Counted from the stretch's first letter, positions 25,121-33,749 are shown. The stretch is DNA of 64,000 nt from VAZQ01 sp035263865 (GCA_035263865.1 DATFQX010000509.1:1-64000), one strand, 5' to 3'. Notes: generated by a model from the sequence alone, not told the origin. Numbers and translations are program-made.

Positions 25121-26890
25121 ATGCAGGATGAACCGGGGCGACGGCTAGCCACGAATTACCGCGGCTGGCAGTCCGATGTGATCGTCGACCTGATCAAGCG
25201 CTACGGCTTCCCGCATATCACGCTCAATCCCGGCGCAAGCTTTCGCGGCCTGCACGATTCGCTCGTAAACTACGGCGGCAACGAGCCGCCGATGATGCTG
25301 TGCCAACACGAAGAGATCGCGGTGCAGATCGCGCATGGCTATGCCAAGGCGACCGGCAGGCCGATGGCAGTCATCCTGCACGATCTCGTTGGCCTCCTGC
25401 ACGCCTGCATGGCGATCTATTACGCCTACATCGACCGGGTGCCGATCTTCATCATCGGTGCGACTGGTCCAATGGACGAGGGCAAGCGCCGCCCGCACAT
25501 CGACTGGACGCACTCGGCGCTCGTTCAGGGCAATGCGGTGCGCGACTACGTCAAATGGGATTACCAGCCGACCTCGATCGATGGCGTTCCGGAAAGCTTT
25601 GCGCGCGCCTATTCGATCATGACGACGGAACCGCAGGGCCCGGTCTATATGTGCTACGACGCCGCGCTTCAAGAGGCGCCGCTGACCTCGAACGTGCAGT
25701 CGCCCCCCGCAGACGCAGCGGCGACGCCGGCGCCGATGGCGCCTGACCTGCAGGCGATCGAAGCGATCGCCGACAAGCTGATGGCGGCCGAGCATCCCAT
25801 GCTGCTTGCCGAATATGCCGGCCGGCGCGCCGGCGGCTTCGAGAGCATCATCGAGCTGGCCGAGACAGCCGGCGCTGCAGTGTGGGACGTCAACAACGCG
25901 CTCAATTTTCCCAACAAGCATCCGCTGTGTCTGAGCATGGACCAGACATCGCTTCGAGGCACCGATCTGATCGTCGGGCTCGACGTGAAGGACTGGGAGA
26001 AGCAGCTCACCGAGCTCAACAACGCCATGCGCACGCGCGAACCGCTCACCCCGCCGTCGTGCGATTTTGTCGAGATCGGCTTCGGCGAGATCAATATCAG
26101 CAAGTGGGCATTCGATTATTGCCGCATGCAGCCCTGCTCAATCCGCGCACTGGGCGATACCATTCTCGGCATTCCGGCGCTCACCCGACTGTGCAAGAAG
26201 CGCCTTGCCGACGACAGCAAGCTCAGATCGCGTATCGCGGAGCGCAAGGCCGCGATCGGCAAGCGCCACGACCAAGTGTGGACAAAATGGCAGGAGGACG
26301 CCCGGCGCAATTGGGACGCCTCCCCGATCACCTTCGCGCGGCTGGCGCTCGAAATCTGGGAGGTGATCAAGACCGAGGACTGGGTGCTTACTGCTAACAC
26401 GCTCAAGCAGCAGGTGCGCAAGCTGTGGGATTTCGACAAGCCCTACCGGCATCCCGGCGTCGAACTCGGCACCTCGACCCAGATCGGCATCTCACTCGGA
26501 GTGGCGCTGGCGCACAAGGGCACGGGCCGCATCGTGGTCGATATCCAGCCCGACGGCGATCTGATGTTCGACGCCGGCGCGCTGTGGATCGCCGCGAAAT
26601 ACGAAATTCCAATGCTGGTCGTCATGCACAACAACCGCGCCTATTACAACGACTGGGAGCACCAGATCCGCATGGCCAAGCTACGCGGCACGGATGAGGC
26701 CAAGGCGCATATCGGTATGGACCTGTTCGCTCCGGAGCCGGACTTCGGTGCGCTTGCCCGCGCCATGGGGTGCTACGGAGAGGGACCGATCGACAAGCCG
26801 CAGGATATCCGTCCTGCGCTGTTACGCGCGCTCGCCGAGGTCAAAAAGGGGCGACTTGCGCTCGTCGATACCATCACGCAGCACAGGTGA
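25121..26890 (+). CDS. ThDP-dependent enzyme (acetolactate synthase/benzoylformate decarboxylase-like)
   Basis: A 589-residue thiamine diphosphate enzyme. The activating glutamate is in MLCQHEEIAVQIAHGYAKAT (Glu64), a central domain covers about 200-350, and the ThDP/Mg motif begins at PDGDLMFDAG near residue 475 and ends in MHNNRAYYN. It carries out decarboxylation or carboligation of a 2-oxo acid or an oxalyl-type substrate; which one is not predictable. GGAG precedes the ATG. As the last gene of the rightward operon it would act on a 2-oxo acid or aldehyde made by the upstream enzymes. Confidence 0.85.
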   Translation: MQDEPGRRLATNYRGWQSDVIVDLIKRYGFPHITLNPGASFRGLHDSLVNYGGNEPPMMLCQHEEIAVQIAHGYAKATGRPMAVILHDLVGLLHACMAIYYAYIDRVPIFIIGATGPMDEGKRRPHIDWTHSALVQGNAVRDYVKWDYQPTSIDGVPESFARAYSIMTTEPQGPVYMCYDAALQEAPLTSNVQSPPADAAATPAPMAPDLQAIEAIADKLMAAEHPMLLAEYAGRRAGGFESIIELAETAGAAVWDVNNALNFPNKHPLCLSMDQTSLRGTDLIVGLDVKDWEKQLTELNNAMRTREPLTPPSCDFVEIGFGEINISKWAFDYCRMQPCSIRALGDTILGIPALTRLCKKRLADDSKLRSRIAERKAAIGKRHDQVWTKWQEDARRNWDASPITFARLALEIWEVIKTEDWVLTANTLKQQVRKLWDFDKPYRHPGVELGTSTQIGISLGVALAHKGTGRIVVDIQPDGDLMFDAGALWIAAKYEIPMLVVMHNNRAYYNDWEHQIRMAKLRGTDEAKAHIGMDLFAPEPDFGALARAMGCYGEGPIDKPQDIRPALLRALAEVKKGRLALVDTITQHR

Positions 26891-26907
26891 TCGCGCTGCG
26901 CTTGCTC

Positions 26908-27585
26908 TCACACGGCCTCCAAGCCTTTCTGCTTGAGCAAGCGCGGGGACTCGGTCGCAACAAATTTCAGGAGCACCGCGGTGAGGCTCGACTCCTTGGC
27001 GGCCCTGAGCACGCCGCCCGAGAAAGTGGTGATCTTTTGCAGCGGCTCCGGGAGCGGCCCGACGATCTCGATGCCGGCAACGGGCAGAAGCTCGCTGATC
27101 TGCTGGATGCCGATCTCGGCCTCGCCCTTGGCGACTACCTCCCCGACCGGAGTCCCGGGATCGGGTATCACGATCTTCGATTTGATCGCACCGGCGATAC
27201 CGAGGCGCGCGAGCACGGTGGGAAAATAGAGGCCGCTTAGGCCCGTCTTGGAATGGGCGACCGAGGTTGCCGCAATGAGCGCCCGTTTGAGCGCCTCCGG
27301 CGAGGCGATGTCAGGGTGCTTGGCACCCTTGCGCACGGCAATGCCAATGCGGGAGCGAGCGAGATCGACGCGGCTGCCGGCAACTGCCTTGCCCTGAGCG
27401 ATGAGCTCGTCGATGGCCTCGGCAGTCAGAACGGCGACGTCCCCGCCGGCGCCGCCTTTGATCTCGTTCAGAAGGGCGTTCGTGGAGCCCCAGGTGACAG
27501 CAATTTTCGTGCTGTGGGCGCGCTCGAACGCAGGCACAAGCTCGAGCATCACCGATTTCACGCCATTGGTGCAGAGGATATCCAT
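26908..27585 (-). CDS. ModA-like substrate-binding domain protein without signal peptide
   Basis: A 225-residue protein of the molybdate-binding-protein fold: LVPAFERAHSTKIAVTWGST, GAGGDVAVLTAEAIDELI, and RIGIAVRKGAKHPDI, then GLYFPTVLARLGI. It begins right at the first strand (MDILCTNGV), and a TGA eight codons upstream in frame excludes an exported longer form. A good AAGGGA ribosome site precedes the ATG. So this is probably a cytoplasmic ligand-binding protein. It is convergent with the ThDP gene (17 nt apart). Its ligand is unlikely to be a transported metal oxyanion and is unknown. Confidence 0.78.
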   Translation of the reverse strand: MDILCTNGVKSVMLELVPAFERAHSTKIAVTWGSTNALLNEIKGGAGGDVAVLTAEAIDELIAQGKAVAGSRVDLARSRIGIAVRKGAKHPDIASPEALKRALIAATSVAHSKTGLSGLYFPTVLARLGIAGAIKSKIVIPDPGTPVGEVVAKGEAEIGIQQISELLPVAGIEIVGPLPEPLQKITTFSGGVLRAAKESSLTAVLLKFVATESPRLLKQKGLEAV

Positions 27586-27641
27586 GCCCGCGATCCCTTC
27601 CCGTTCTCATCGTTGACGCCAGCCGGGCGAAGATGCCAGTT

Positions 27642-27673
27642 CTAGCGCCATAGCGGGAGAGCCTAGCGCCGTA
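27642..27673. promoter_or_regulatory. Direct repeat spaced 21 bp before the unknown gene
   Basis: CTAGCGCC followed by A/G, T, A occurs at 27642 and again at 27663. The 21-bp spacing equals two helical turns, which would put both copies on one DNA face. It lies 27 nt ahead of the ATG at 27700, in the divergent region with the ModA-like gene. Confidence 0.3.
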
Positions 27674-27699
27674 TCTGGAAGCGACACGCGGAGACGACC

Positions 27700-28206
27700 A
27701 TGGATAGCGAAAGCGCACGCATGAGCTCAGCCGCGGAGGCCCGGTTTCGGGTGGATTATCCCAACTCCAAACCGCGTGCCGTCAAGGTGGTCGCGCTCGA
27801 TGCGGCGAGTCAACGCGTGGTCAAGCGCCTGGCAGAGCGGAGCTGGCATCGCGCGACGTTTTTCACGTCGATCAAGTTCGAAGGCGCGCCCCGCAGCGGG
27901 GAGAGTTGGTCCGCTTGGCTCAGCGACCTCGCCGGGCGCACCAAGGCGCTGATCGAAGAGGTGTCGGGGGCCGACCTGGTCGTCATGGTGTCGAGCGCAG
28001 GCACCAGCGCGCAAGCTGCCGCCGTGATCGGGGAAGCCTGCTCCGCGCGAAAGGTGATGACAATGGCGCTGATCATCGGCGGCAAACAGCAGTCGGACGA
28101 AGAGCTGTCGAAAACACTAGCGACGCTGCGGCCCTACGCATCGATGCTCGTCGTCGCCAGCAGCGAGGACTACATCGAGGAGATGCTGTCCGCGCTTAGA
28201 GCGTAG
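27700..28206 (+). CDS. Protein of unknown function (168 aa)
   Basis: A 168-residue soluble protein that I do not recognise with confidence. It alternates strands and helices like a Rossmann-type domain: VKVVALDAASQRVVKRLAE, GADLVVMVSSAGTSAQAAAV, and KVMTMALIIGGKQQSDEELS. The middle segment recalls the place of the nucleotide loop of FtsZ/tubulin-like proteins (AD-V-hydrophobic then Gly-rich), but the GGGTGTG loop itself is absent. GGAG lies 6-7 nt before the ATG. The FAD oxidoreductase gene starts 33 nt downstream, so they are probably co-expressed and may interact. Confidence 0.7.
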   Translation: MDSESARMSSAAEARFRVDYPNSKPRAVKVVALDAASQRVVKRLAERSWHRATFFTSIKFEGAPRSGESWSAWLSDLAGRTKALIEEVSGADLVVMVSSAGTSAQAAAVIGEACSARKVMTMALIIGGKQQSDEELSKTLATLRPYASMLVVASSEDYIEEMLSALRA

Positions 28207-28239
28207 AGGCCAACTGATTCCGCGCGGACGAAGGCGGGC

Positions 28240-29469
28240 ATGAGTAGCGGGCGCAGAATCGTTATTGTCGGAGGCGGGCCGGCAGGTGTGGCCGCCGGGC
28301 TCGCGGCAAAACAACAGGACGCCGCCGCACAAGTGCTCGTGCTCACCGATGAGCGCCAGGAGCCGTACGAGAAGCCGCCGCTGTCGAAGGCCGTACTCAC
28401 GGGCAAGGCGATGCCTCATGACGCGCCGATCGCCGGGCCGAAGGGCGTTTGCGGGCATGGTGTGCGCCTCGAACTCGGCACCGTGGTTAAGGCGCTGGAT
28501 CGCGGCGCGCACACGGTGGTCACGAATACGGGCGAGCGCATCGTATACGACGCGCTCCTGCTCGCGACCGGCTCGACAAATCGGGTGCTGCCGACGTTCC
28601 CGTGCGGACGCAGAGGCGTTCATTATTTGCGCACCGAAGCAGAGGCACGCGCGCTGAAGGCGCGCCTCGAACAGAGCCGTTCGCTCCTTGTCGTCGGGGG
28701 CGGACTGATCGGGCTGGAAGTTGCCGCCTCCGCCGCAGAACTCGGCATCAAAACGAGCGTGATGGAAATCGCGCCGTGCATCCTCGCGCGGGTCGCCAAC
28801 GCAGAACTGTCCGCGCTGATCCACGAGCGCCACCGCACGCGCGGGGTCGATATTCGAGTAAGCGCCGCGCCGACGGCTGTCCGCGATCTGCCGGATGGCT
28901 GCCTCGCCGTGGATACCGAGACCGGCGATACGGTCGCCGCGGATTTAATCGTGGTGGGCGCCGGCGTCGCGCCCGATGATCGGCTCGCGCGCGAGGCGGG
29001 CCTCGCAGTGAGCGACGGTATCATGGTCGATCGGCATGGCCGAACCAGCGATCCGGCCATTTTCGCGGCCGGCGACTGCGCGCGCTTTCCCGGACCGCGC
29101 GGACCGGTACGGCTGGAGAACTGGCGTCATGCCCAGGAGCACGGCGCGATCGCGGGACGCAACGCCGCCGGCGGCAACGTCGCCTATGACGTCGTACCCT
29201 CGTTTTGGTCAGAACAACATGACATGTATATCCAAGGCGTGGGCTGGCCCGTCGCGCAACCGAGCGTCTGCGTGCGCCGGCCGGTCGGTGCGGGTGGCTT
29301 GCTCTTCTTCGAGTTCGAAGGGCCGCGTCTCGCTTACGTGTCGGGCATCAATGCGCAGCGCGATATTGCGATAGCGCGCCGCCTGATCGAACGCAACATC
29401 CCGGTTGACGCCAGCGAGGTTGCAGACGCGGATAAGCCGCTCGCTGCGCTGCTCAAAGCCAAGGTCTGA
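28240..29469 (+). CDS. FAD-dependent pyridine nucleotide-disulfide-type oxidoreductase (ferredoxin reductase-like)
   Basis: A 409-residue flavoprotein of the rubredoxin/ferredoxin reductase class. The FAD-binding GxGxxG is VIVGGGPAGVAAG near residue 6, the active-site helix reads EPYEKPPLSKAVL, and the NAD-binding fold has VVGGGLIGLEVA near 150. The second FAD motif is IFAAGDCA near 270. These enzymes pass electrons from NAD(P)H to a ferredoxin for Rieske oxygenases or P450s. No such oxygenase or ferredoxin is in the window, so the partner is unknown; the LLM oxidoreductase or the 168-residue neighbour are candidates. Confidence 0.88.
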   Translation: MSSGRRIVIVGGGPAGVAAGLAAKQQDAAAQVLVLTDERQEPYEKPPLSKAVLTGKAMPHDAPIAGPKGVCGHGVRLELGTVVKALDRGAHTVVTNTGERIVYDALLLATGSTNRVLPTFPCGRRGVHYLRTEAEARALKARLEQSRSLLVVGGGLIGLEVAASAAELGIKTSVMEIAPCILARVANAELSALIHERHRTRGVDIRVSAAPTAVRDLPDGCLAVDTETGDTVAADLIVVGAGVAPDDRLAREAGLAVSDGIMVDRHGRTSDPAIFAAGDCARFPGPRGPVRLENWRHAQEHGAIAGRNAAGGNVAYDVVPSFWSEQHDMYIQGVGWPVAQPSVCVRRPVGAGGLLFFEFEGPRLAYVSGINAQRDIAIARRLIERNIPVDASEVADADKPLAALLKAKV

Positions 29470-29501
29470 GCCTTACACGCACCACGCAGACAGAGGACAA
29501 A

Positions 29502-30344
29502 ATGAACGGGGAGAAAGCGCGAGTTGGCATCGTAGGCGTAGGGCGCATGGGCCTCGCGATGTTGAAGCATCTCATCAAGCAAGGGTACCAGGTGACCGCC
29601 TGCGACATCGACGACAAGCAACTCGCGAAGGCGAGCGATATCGGCGCTGCCACGGTCAAGACTCCGGCCGAAGTGGCGCGTGCGGTCGATTTCGTGATCG
29701 TCGCCGTGGGCTACGACGAGGAGCTGCGTCAAGTCGTGCTCGAGGTGGACGGACTGCTCGTCAATCTCGCGCCCGGCTCGATCATCGCGGTTTCCTCAAC
29801 TGCGAAGCCGGACACGGTCAAGGCGCTCGACCAGCAGGCCAGAGCGCACGGCATCGCCATCCTCGATGCTCCGATCTGCCGCGGCCGCTTCGCCGCCGAT
29901 GACGGAACGCTACTCGCGCTCGTCGGCGGGGCGCCCGAAGTGGTCGAGCGCGGCCGCGCGATCTACAGCTGCTTTTGCTCCGACTATGCCCATTTGGGCG
30001 AAGTCGGCCACGGTCAGGTCGGCAAGACCATGAACAACCTGCTGCTTTGGATCAATGCCGTTGGCTTGATCGAAGCGGGCCGGCTGGCGGAGACCACCGG
30101 AATCGATCTCGTCAAACTGCGCGCGGCGCTGCTGATAAGCTCAGGTGCCTCGAACGCGCTCAAGGAATGGGACGGCGTCTCGTTTACTTGGGCGCTCAAG
30201 GACATGCAGATCGCCGCCGACCTCGCCGATAAAGCCGGCCTCTCGCTCCCGATCACTGGCGCGATCAAAGAACTGGTCAAGGAGGCGCGACGCAACAAGA
30301 CAGCAGGCGCCACGCCGAAGTGGACGGGACATGGCGGCCAATAG
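29502..30344 (+). CDS. NAD(P)-dependent 3-hydroxyisobutyrate dehydrogenase-like protein
   Basis: A 280-residue beta-hydroxyacid dehydrogenase. The N-terminal Rossmann motif is VGIVGVGRMGLAM, the substrate loop is LDAPICRGRFAADDGTL, and the catalytic lysine lies in GQVGKTMNNLLLW. The C-terminal helical domain follows. It oxidises a hydroxy acid or reduces a semialdehyde, such as tartronate semialdehyde or methylmalonate semialdehyde relatives. It is 32 nt behind the FAD oxidoreductase gene, presumably one transcript, and convergent with the SDR gene. Confidence 0.87.
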   Translation: MNGEKARVGIVGVGRMGLAMLKHLIKQGYQVTACDIDDKQLAKASDIGAATVKTPAEVARAVDFVIVAVGYDEELRQVVLEVDGLLVNLAPGSIIAVSSTAKPDTVKALDQQARAHGIAILDAPICRGRFAADDGTLLALVGGAPEVVERGRAIYSCFCSDYAHLGEVGHGQVGKTMNNLLLWINAVGLIEAGRLAETTGIDLVKLRAALLISSGASNALKEWDGVSFTWALKDMQIAADLADKAGLSLPITGAIKELVKEARRNKTAGATPKWTGHGGQ

Positions 30345-30400
30345 TGAGTAATCAGAGCGGACCTTCATCTGAGTCGTAATACCCGACGACTGAACCCTGG

Positions 30401-31147
30401 TCACGATAAGTCCATGGCTGACACACCGCCGTCGACGAACAGATTGGCGCCGTAAACGAACGAGGACTCCTCGCTGGCCAGGAACAGCACCGCCTTGGCG
30501 GCTTCTTGGGGTTGGCCCGGACGCTTGGCCATGTTCGGGACTGGCCGGGTCGGATCGAACTCGTCCTTGCCGACGGGAGAGCCGATCTTGTTGGGCACGA
30601 TCGCGTTCACCCTGATCTTGTGCGGGGCAAGTTGTGCTGCCATGGCGCGCGTCAAGTTCGCGACGCCGCCCTTCGCGGCCGAATAGGCAAGCGCGCGGCT
30701 TCTACCCATGAAGCCGGAGGTCGAACCGACATTGATAATCCGCCCTCCCGTGTCCTGCCTCGCCATTTGCAGGCCGACGTGCTTGCCCATGAGGAATTGG
30801 CTCTTAAGCGTCACCGCCAAGACCCGATCCCACTCCTCTTCCGTAATCTCGAAAATGTGCTTGTTGTCCGAGATCGCAACGTTGTTGACCAGAATATCGA
30901 TGCGGCCGAAGCGGTTGACGATTGCATCGACCATCTCGGCCACGTCGCCGCCTTTGGAGACGTCACCGATAAACAGTTCGGCCACGCCGCCCGCCCCCCG
31001 GATTGCAAGCATGACCCGCTCGCCGCGCGGCCTGTCCAAATCGACGGCCGCGACTTTGGCGCCTTCGGCGGCGAACAGCTTCGCAATCTCCTCGCCGATG
31101 TTGCGGCCCGCGCCAGTGACGACCGCCACCTGATCCTTGAGCTTCAT
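30401..31147 (-). CDS. Short-chain dehydrogenase/reductase (SDR)
   Basis: A 248-residue classical SDR. The cofactor motif is VVTGAGRNIG near residue 10, the stabilising NNVA is at about 88, the catalytic Ser is in VGSTSG and the Tyr/Lys pair in YSAAKGG. An Asp in AAVDLD after the second strand favours NAD over NADP. It reduces or oxidises an alcohol or ketone of unknown identity. It is transcribed away from proA and marks the border of the accessory region. Confidence 0.88.
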   Translation of the reverse strand: MKLKDQVAVVTGAGRNIGEEIAKLFAAEGAKVAAVDLDRPRGERVMLAIRGAGGVAELFIGDVSKGGDVAEMVDAIVNRFGRIDILVNNVAISDNKHIFEITEEEWDRVLAVTLKSQFLMGKHVGLQMARQDTGGRIINVGSTSGFMGRSRALAYSAAKGGVANLTRAMAAQLAPHKIRVNAIVPNKIGSPVGKDEFDPTRPVPNMAKRPGQPQEAAKAVLFLASEESSFVYGANLFVDGGVSAMDLS

Positions 31148-31258
31148 GCGCTAGCCCAACGTTCCCCGCCCCGGCTGTCATTACATTTGCCGCCGGTGGG
31201 CTGCAATACGGGCGGCTCGCGGGAGCGCCACGAACATGATAGGAGAGTTGTTCAAGAA

Positions 31259-32560
31259 ATGGATTACGCCGTGACTGCACCGCTCAAGACTGTCGAAGCA
31301 TCCACCGTCGCCACGATGATGCGCGAGAGCGGGCAGCGGGCGAAAAGCGCCGCACGCGTGCTCGCGCTCGCGCCCACGGCGCAGAAGGACAAGGCCCTTG
31401 CGGGGATGGCCGAGGCACTCCGCACGCGTCAGGCAGACATCCGTTCCGCCAATGCCGATGATATGGCCGAGGCGAAGGCCGCGGGCGCCACGGCGGCCTT
31501 TCTCGACCGGCTCGCCCTCGATGAGCGGCGCATCGCCGCCATGGCCGATGGTCTCGACGTCGTGCGCGCGCTTGCCGATCCGGTGGGCACGGTGACGGAG
31601 CGCTGGACGCGGCCGAACGGCATGACAATCGAGCGCGTGCGCGTGCCGATCGGCGTCGTCGGCATCATCTACGAGAGCCGCCCGAACGTGACGGCAGACG
31701 CCGCTTCGCTCTGCCTCAAGGCAGGCAATGCGGCGATCCTGCGCGGCGGCTCGGAAAGCTATCGATCGAATCAGGCAATTCACGCCGCGTTGATCGAGGG
31801 AATGCGGGCGGCCTCGCTGCCGGAGGCTGCGATCGCGCTGGTGCCGAGCCGCGACCGCTCAGCGGTCGGGATGATGCTCTCAGGCCTCGACGGCGCGATC
31901 GACGTAATCGTGCCGCGCGGCGGCAAGAGCTTGGTCGCGCGGGTGCAGGCGGAGGCGCGCGTGCCGGTCTTTGCGCATCTCGAAGGCATCTGCCACGTGT
32001 ATGTGGACAAGGCAGCCAAGCTGGATATGGCGCGGACGATCGTGCTCAATGCGAAGATGCGCCGCACCGGCGTCTGCGGCGCGGCCGAGACGCTGCTCGT
32101 GGACCGCGCAGTCGCGTCCACCTACCTCAAGCCGCTCGTCACCATGCTCATCGATGCCGGCTGTGAGGTGCGTGGCGACGAGGCAACGCGCGCTGCCGAC
32201 CCGCGCGTCAAGCCGGCAAGCGAGCAGGACTGGTCGACCGAATATCTCGATGCCGTCATTTCCGCCAAGGTGGTCGATGGGGTGGATGGCGCGATGAAGC
32301 ATATCGAGCGTTTCGGCTCGCATCATACGGATTCGATCATCACCGAAGACCAAGCGGCAGCGGAGAAATTCCTCAGCGAAGTGGATTCGGCCATCGTGTT
32401 GCACAACGCCTCGACCCAATTCGCCGACGGCGGCGAGTTCGGCTTCGGCGCCGAGATCGGCATCGCCACTGGCCGCTTTCATGCGCGCGGGCCGGTCGGC
32501 GTCGAGCAGTTGACAACCTTCAAGTATCGCGTGCGTGGCTCGGGGCAGATCAGGCCGTGA
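31259..32560 (+). CDS. proA: Gamma-glutamyl phosphate reductase
   Basis: A 433-residue aldehyde-dehydrogenase-fold enzyme for the second step of proline synthesis, giving glutamate semialdehyde from glutamyl phosphate with NADPH. GVVGIIYESRPNVTADAA near 132-149 and the catalytic Cys273 in RTGVCGAAETLL are diagnostic, as is the end motif HARGPVGVEQLTTFKYR. The open frame begins far upstream (30506), but MDYAVTAPLK at 31259, with AGGAGAG upstream, is the right start. The usual upstream partner proB (with obgE) is not present here; the SDR gene faces away instead. The stop overlaps the nadD start. Confidence 0.95.
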   Translation: MDYAVTAPLKTVEASTVATMMRESGQRAKSAARVLALAPTAQKDKALAGMAEALRTRQADIRSANADDMAEAKAAGATAAFLDRLALDERRIAAMADGLDVVRALADPVGTVTERWTRPNGMTIERVRVPIGVVGIIYESRPNVTADAASLCLKAGNAAILRGGSESYRSNQAIHAALIEGMRAASLPEAAIALVPSRDRSAVGMMLSGLDGAIDVIVPRGGKSLVARVQAEARVPVFAHLEGICHVYVDKAAKLDMARTIVLNAKMRRTGVCGAAETLLVDRAVASTYLKPLVTMLIDAGCEVRGDEATRAADPRVKPASEQDWSTEYLDAVISAKVVDGVDGAMKHIERFGSHHTDSIITEDQAAAEKFLSEVDSAIVLHNASTQFADGGEFGFGAEIGIATGRFHARGPVGVEQLTTFKYRVRGSGQIRP

Positions 32561-33267
32561 AAACTTCGCTTGCGCCGTCGCAGCCCTCTCCCGCAAGGGC
32601 AGAGGGGCAACCGATTGCGCCCCGCATCGTGCTACCTCCGCACGCCCCTGGGATGCGGATCGGTCTATTCGGCGGCACGTTCGATCCACCGCATGAGGCG
32701 CATCTTGGCGCCTGTTTGCTCGCCATGAAGCGGCTCCAACTCGACCGAGTCTGGTGGCTGGTTACCCCCGGCAATCCGCTCAAGGACACGCGGGGGCTTG
32801 CCCCCCTCGCACAGCGTATCGTCGCCGCGGGGGCGCTTGCGCGCCATCCCCGCATCGACATCTGCGACCTGGAAGCGCAAATCGGCACGCCGTACACCTA
32901 TGAGACCATCGCCTATCTGCGCCGCCACTGTCCGGGCGTCCGTTTCGTCTGGATTATGGGCGCCGACAATCTCCGCAGCTTCAATCGCTGGCAACGATGG
33001 CGCGGCATCGCCGCCATGGTGCCGATCGCCGTGGTCGATCGGCTCGGGCCCAGTCTCTACGCCAGCGGCAGCCCTGCAGGCCACGCGCTTGCGCGCTCGC
33101 GCATTCCCGAATCGACGGCAAGGTCGCTGCCTAACCGCAAGCCGCCCGCCTGGGTGTACCTGCATGGGCTGAAATCGCCCCTCTCGTCGACGGCTCTGCG
33201 TGCCGCCCGTCATAAAGGTGATGCCAAAGCGCCACAGTATCGAGATTGTGGAACGGCGGCAGGTTGA
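32557..33267 (+). CDS. nadD: Nicotinate-nucleotide adenylyltransferase
   Basis: A 236-residue NMN/NaMN adenylyltransferase of NAD synthesis. The nucleotidyl-transfer loop is IGLFGGTFDPPHEAHL, WWLVTPGNPLKD lies behind it, FVWIMGADNLRSF is the family motif and SPLSSTALRA is the C-terminal ATP-binding ISSTxxR-like motif. The GTG at 32557 overlaps the proA stop by 4 nt; an ATG at 32653 just before the first strand is the shorter alternative. It is in the proA-nadD-rsfS-rlmH group. Confidence 0.93.
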   Translation: MKTSLAPSQPSPARAEGQPIAPRIVLPPHAPGMRIGLFGGTFDPPHEAHLGACLLAMKRLQLDRVWWLVTPGNPLKDTRGLAPLAQRIVAAGALARHPRIDICDLEAQIGTPYTYETIAYLRRHCPGVRFVWIMGADNLRSFNRWQRWRGIAAMVPIAVVDRLGPSLYASGSPAGHALARSRIPESTARSLPNRKPPAWVYLHGLKSPLSSTALRAARHKGDAKAPQYRDCGTAAG

Positions 33268-33398
33268 AACCGTTAACCGGCCGTGCCTATCTTAGGACTG
33301 CTTCGCTTCGCGTAGGCGATGAAAGAAAGGAAGGGACCCTGCGCATACCCGCACTCTCTCGCGCTGGCGCCTTCGGCGCCGCCGAACCCATCTCCAAG

Positions 33399-33749
33399 GT
33401 GCGTCCAGACGCCGAGGAGATTCTTCGCCTGGTGCTCGCGCGCCTCGACGACATGAAGGCGGAAGACACCGTCACCATCGATCTCACCGGCAAATCCAGC
33501 ATCGCCGACACCATGGTTGTGACCTCCGGAAGGTCGAACCGCCATGTGGGCTCGCTCGCCGATCGCGTGCTCGAAGATCTCGCTACCGCCGGCTTGCCTG
33601 ACGCGCGGGTGGAAGGAATGCCGCACTGCGACTGGGTGCTCATCGACGCCGGCGACGTGATAGTTCACGTGTTCCGGCCTGAAGTCCGCGCCTTCTATAA
33701 TCTCGAGAAAATGTGGGCGCCTACTCGCCGGCACCGGCAGGCAAGCTAA
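33399..33749 (+). CDS. rsfS: Ribosome silencing factor RsfS
   Basis: A 116-residue protein that binds L14 of the 50S subunit and blocks subunit joining in slow growth. ARLDDMKAEDTVTIDL, GKSSIADTMVVTSGRSNRHV, HCDWVLIDAGDVIVHVF and FYNLEKMW are the family motifs, including the C-terminal LEK-W. Starting at GTG 33399 gives the same length as characterised RsfS proteins, but this GTG has no visible ribosome site. The frame stays open to a TTG at 33246 overlapping nadD, and a CTG at 33339 stands behind AAGGAAGG. The start is therefore unsettled. Confidence 0.9.
   Translation: MRPDAEEILRLVLARLDDMKAEDTVTIDLTGKSSIADTMVVTSGRSNRHVGSLADRVLEDLATAGLPDARVEGMPHCDWVLIDAGDVIVHVFRPEVRAFYNLEKMWAPTRRHRQAS

Noticed and set aside
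27700..28206. FtsZ/tubulin-like call for the 168-residue protein
   Set aside because: Only a vague likeness in one strand-loop-helix; the GGGTGTG nucleotide loop is missing and the protein is too short.
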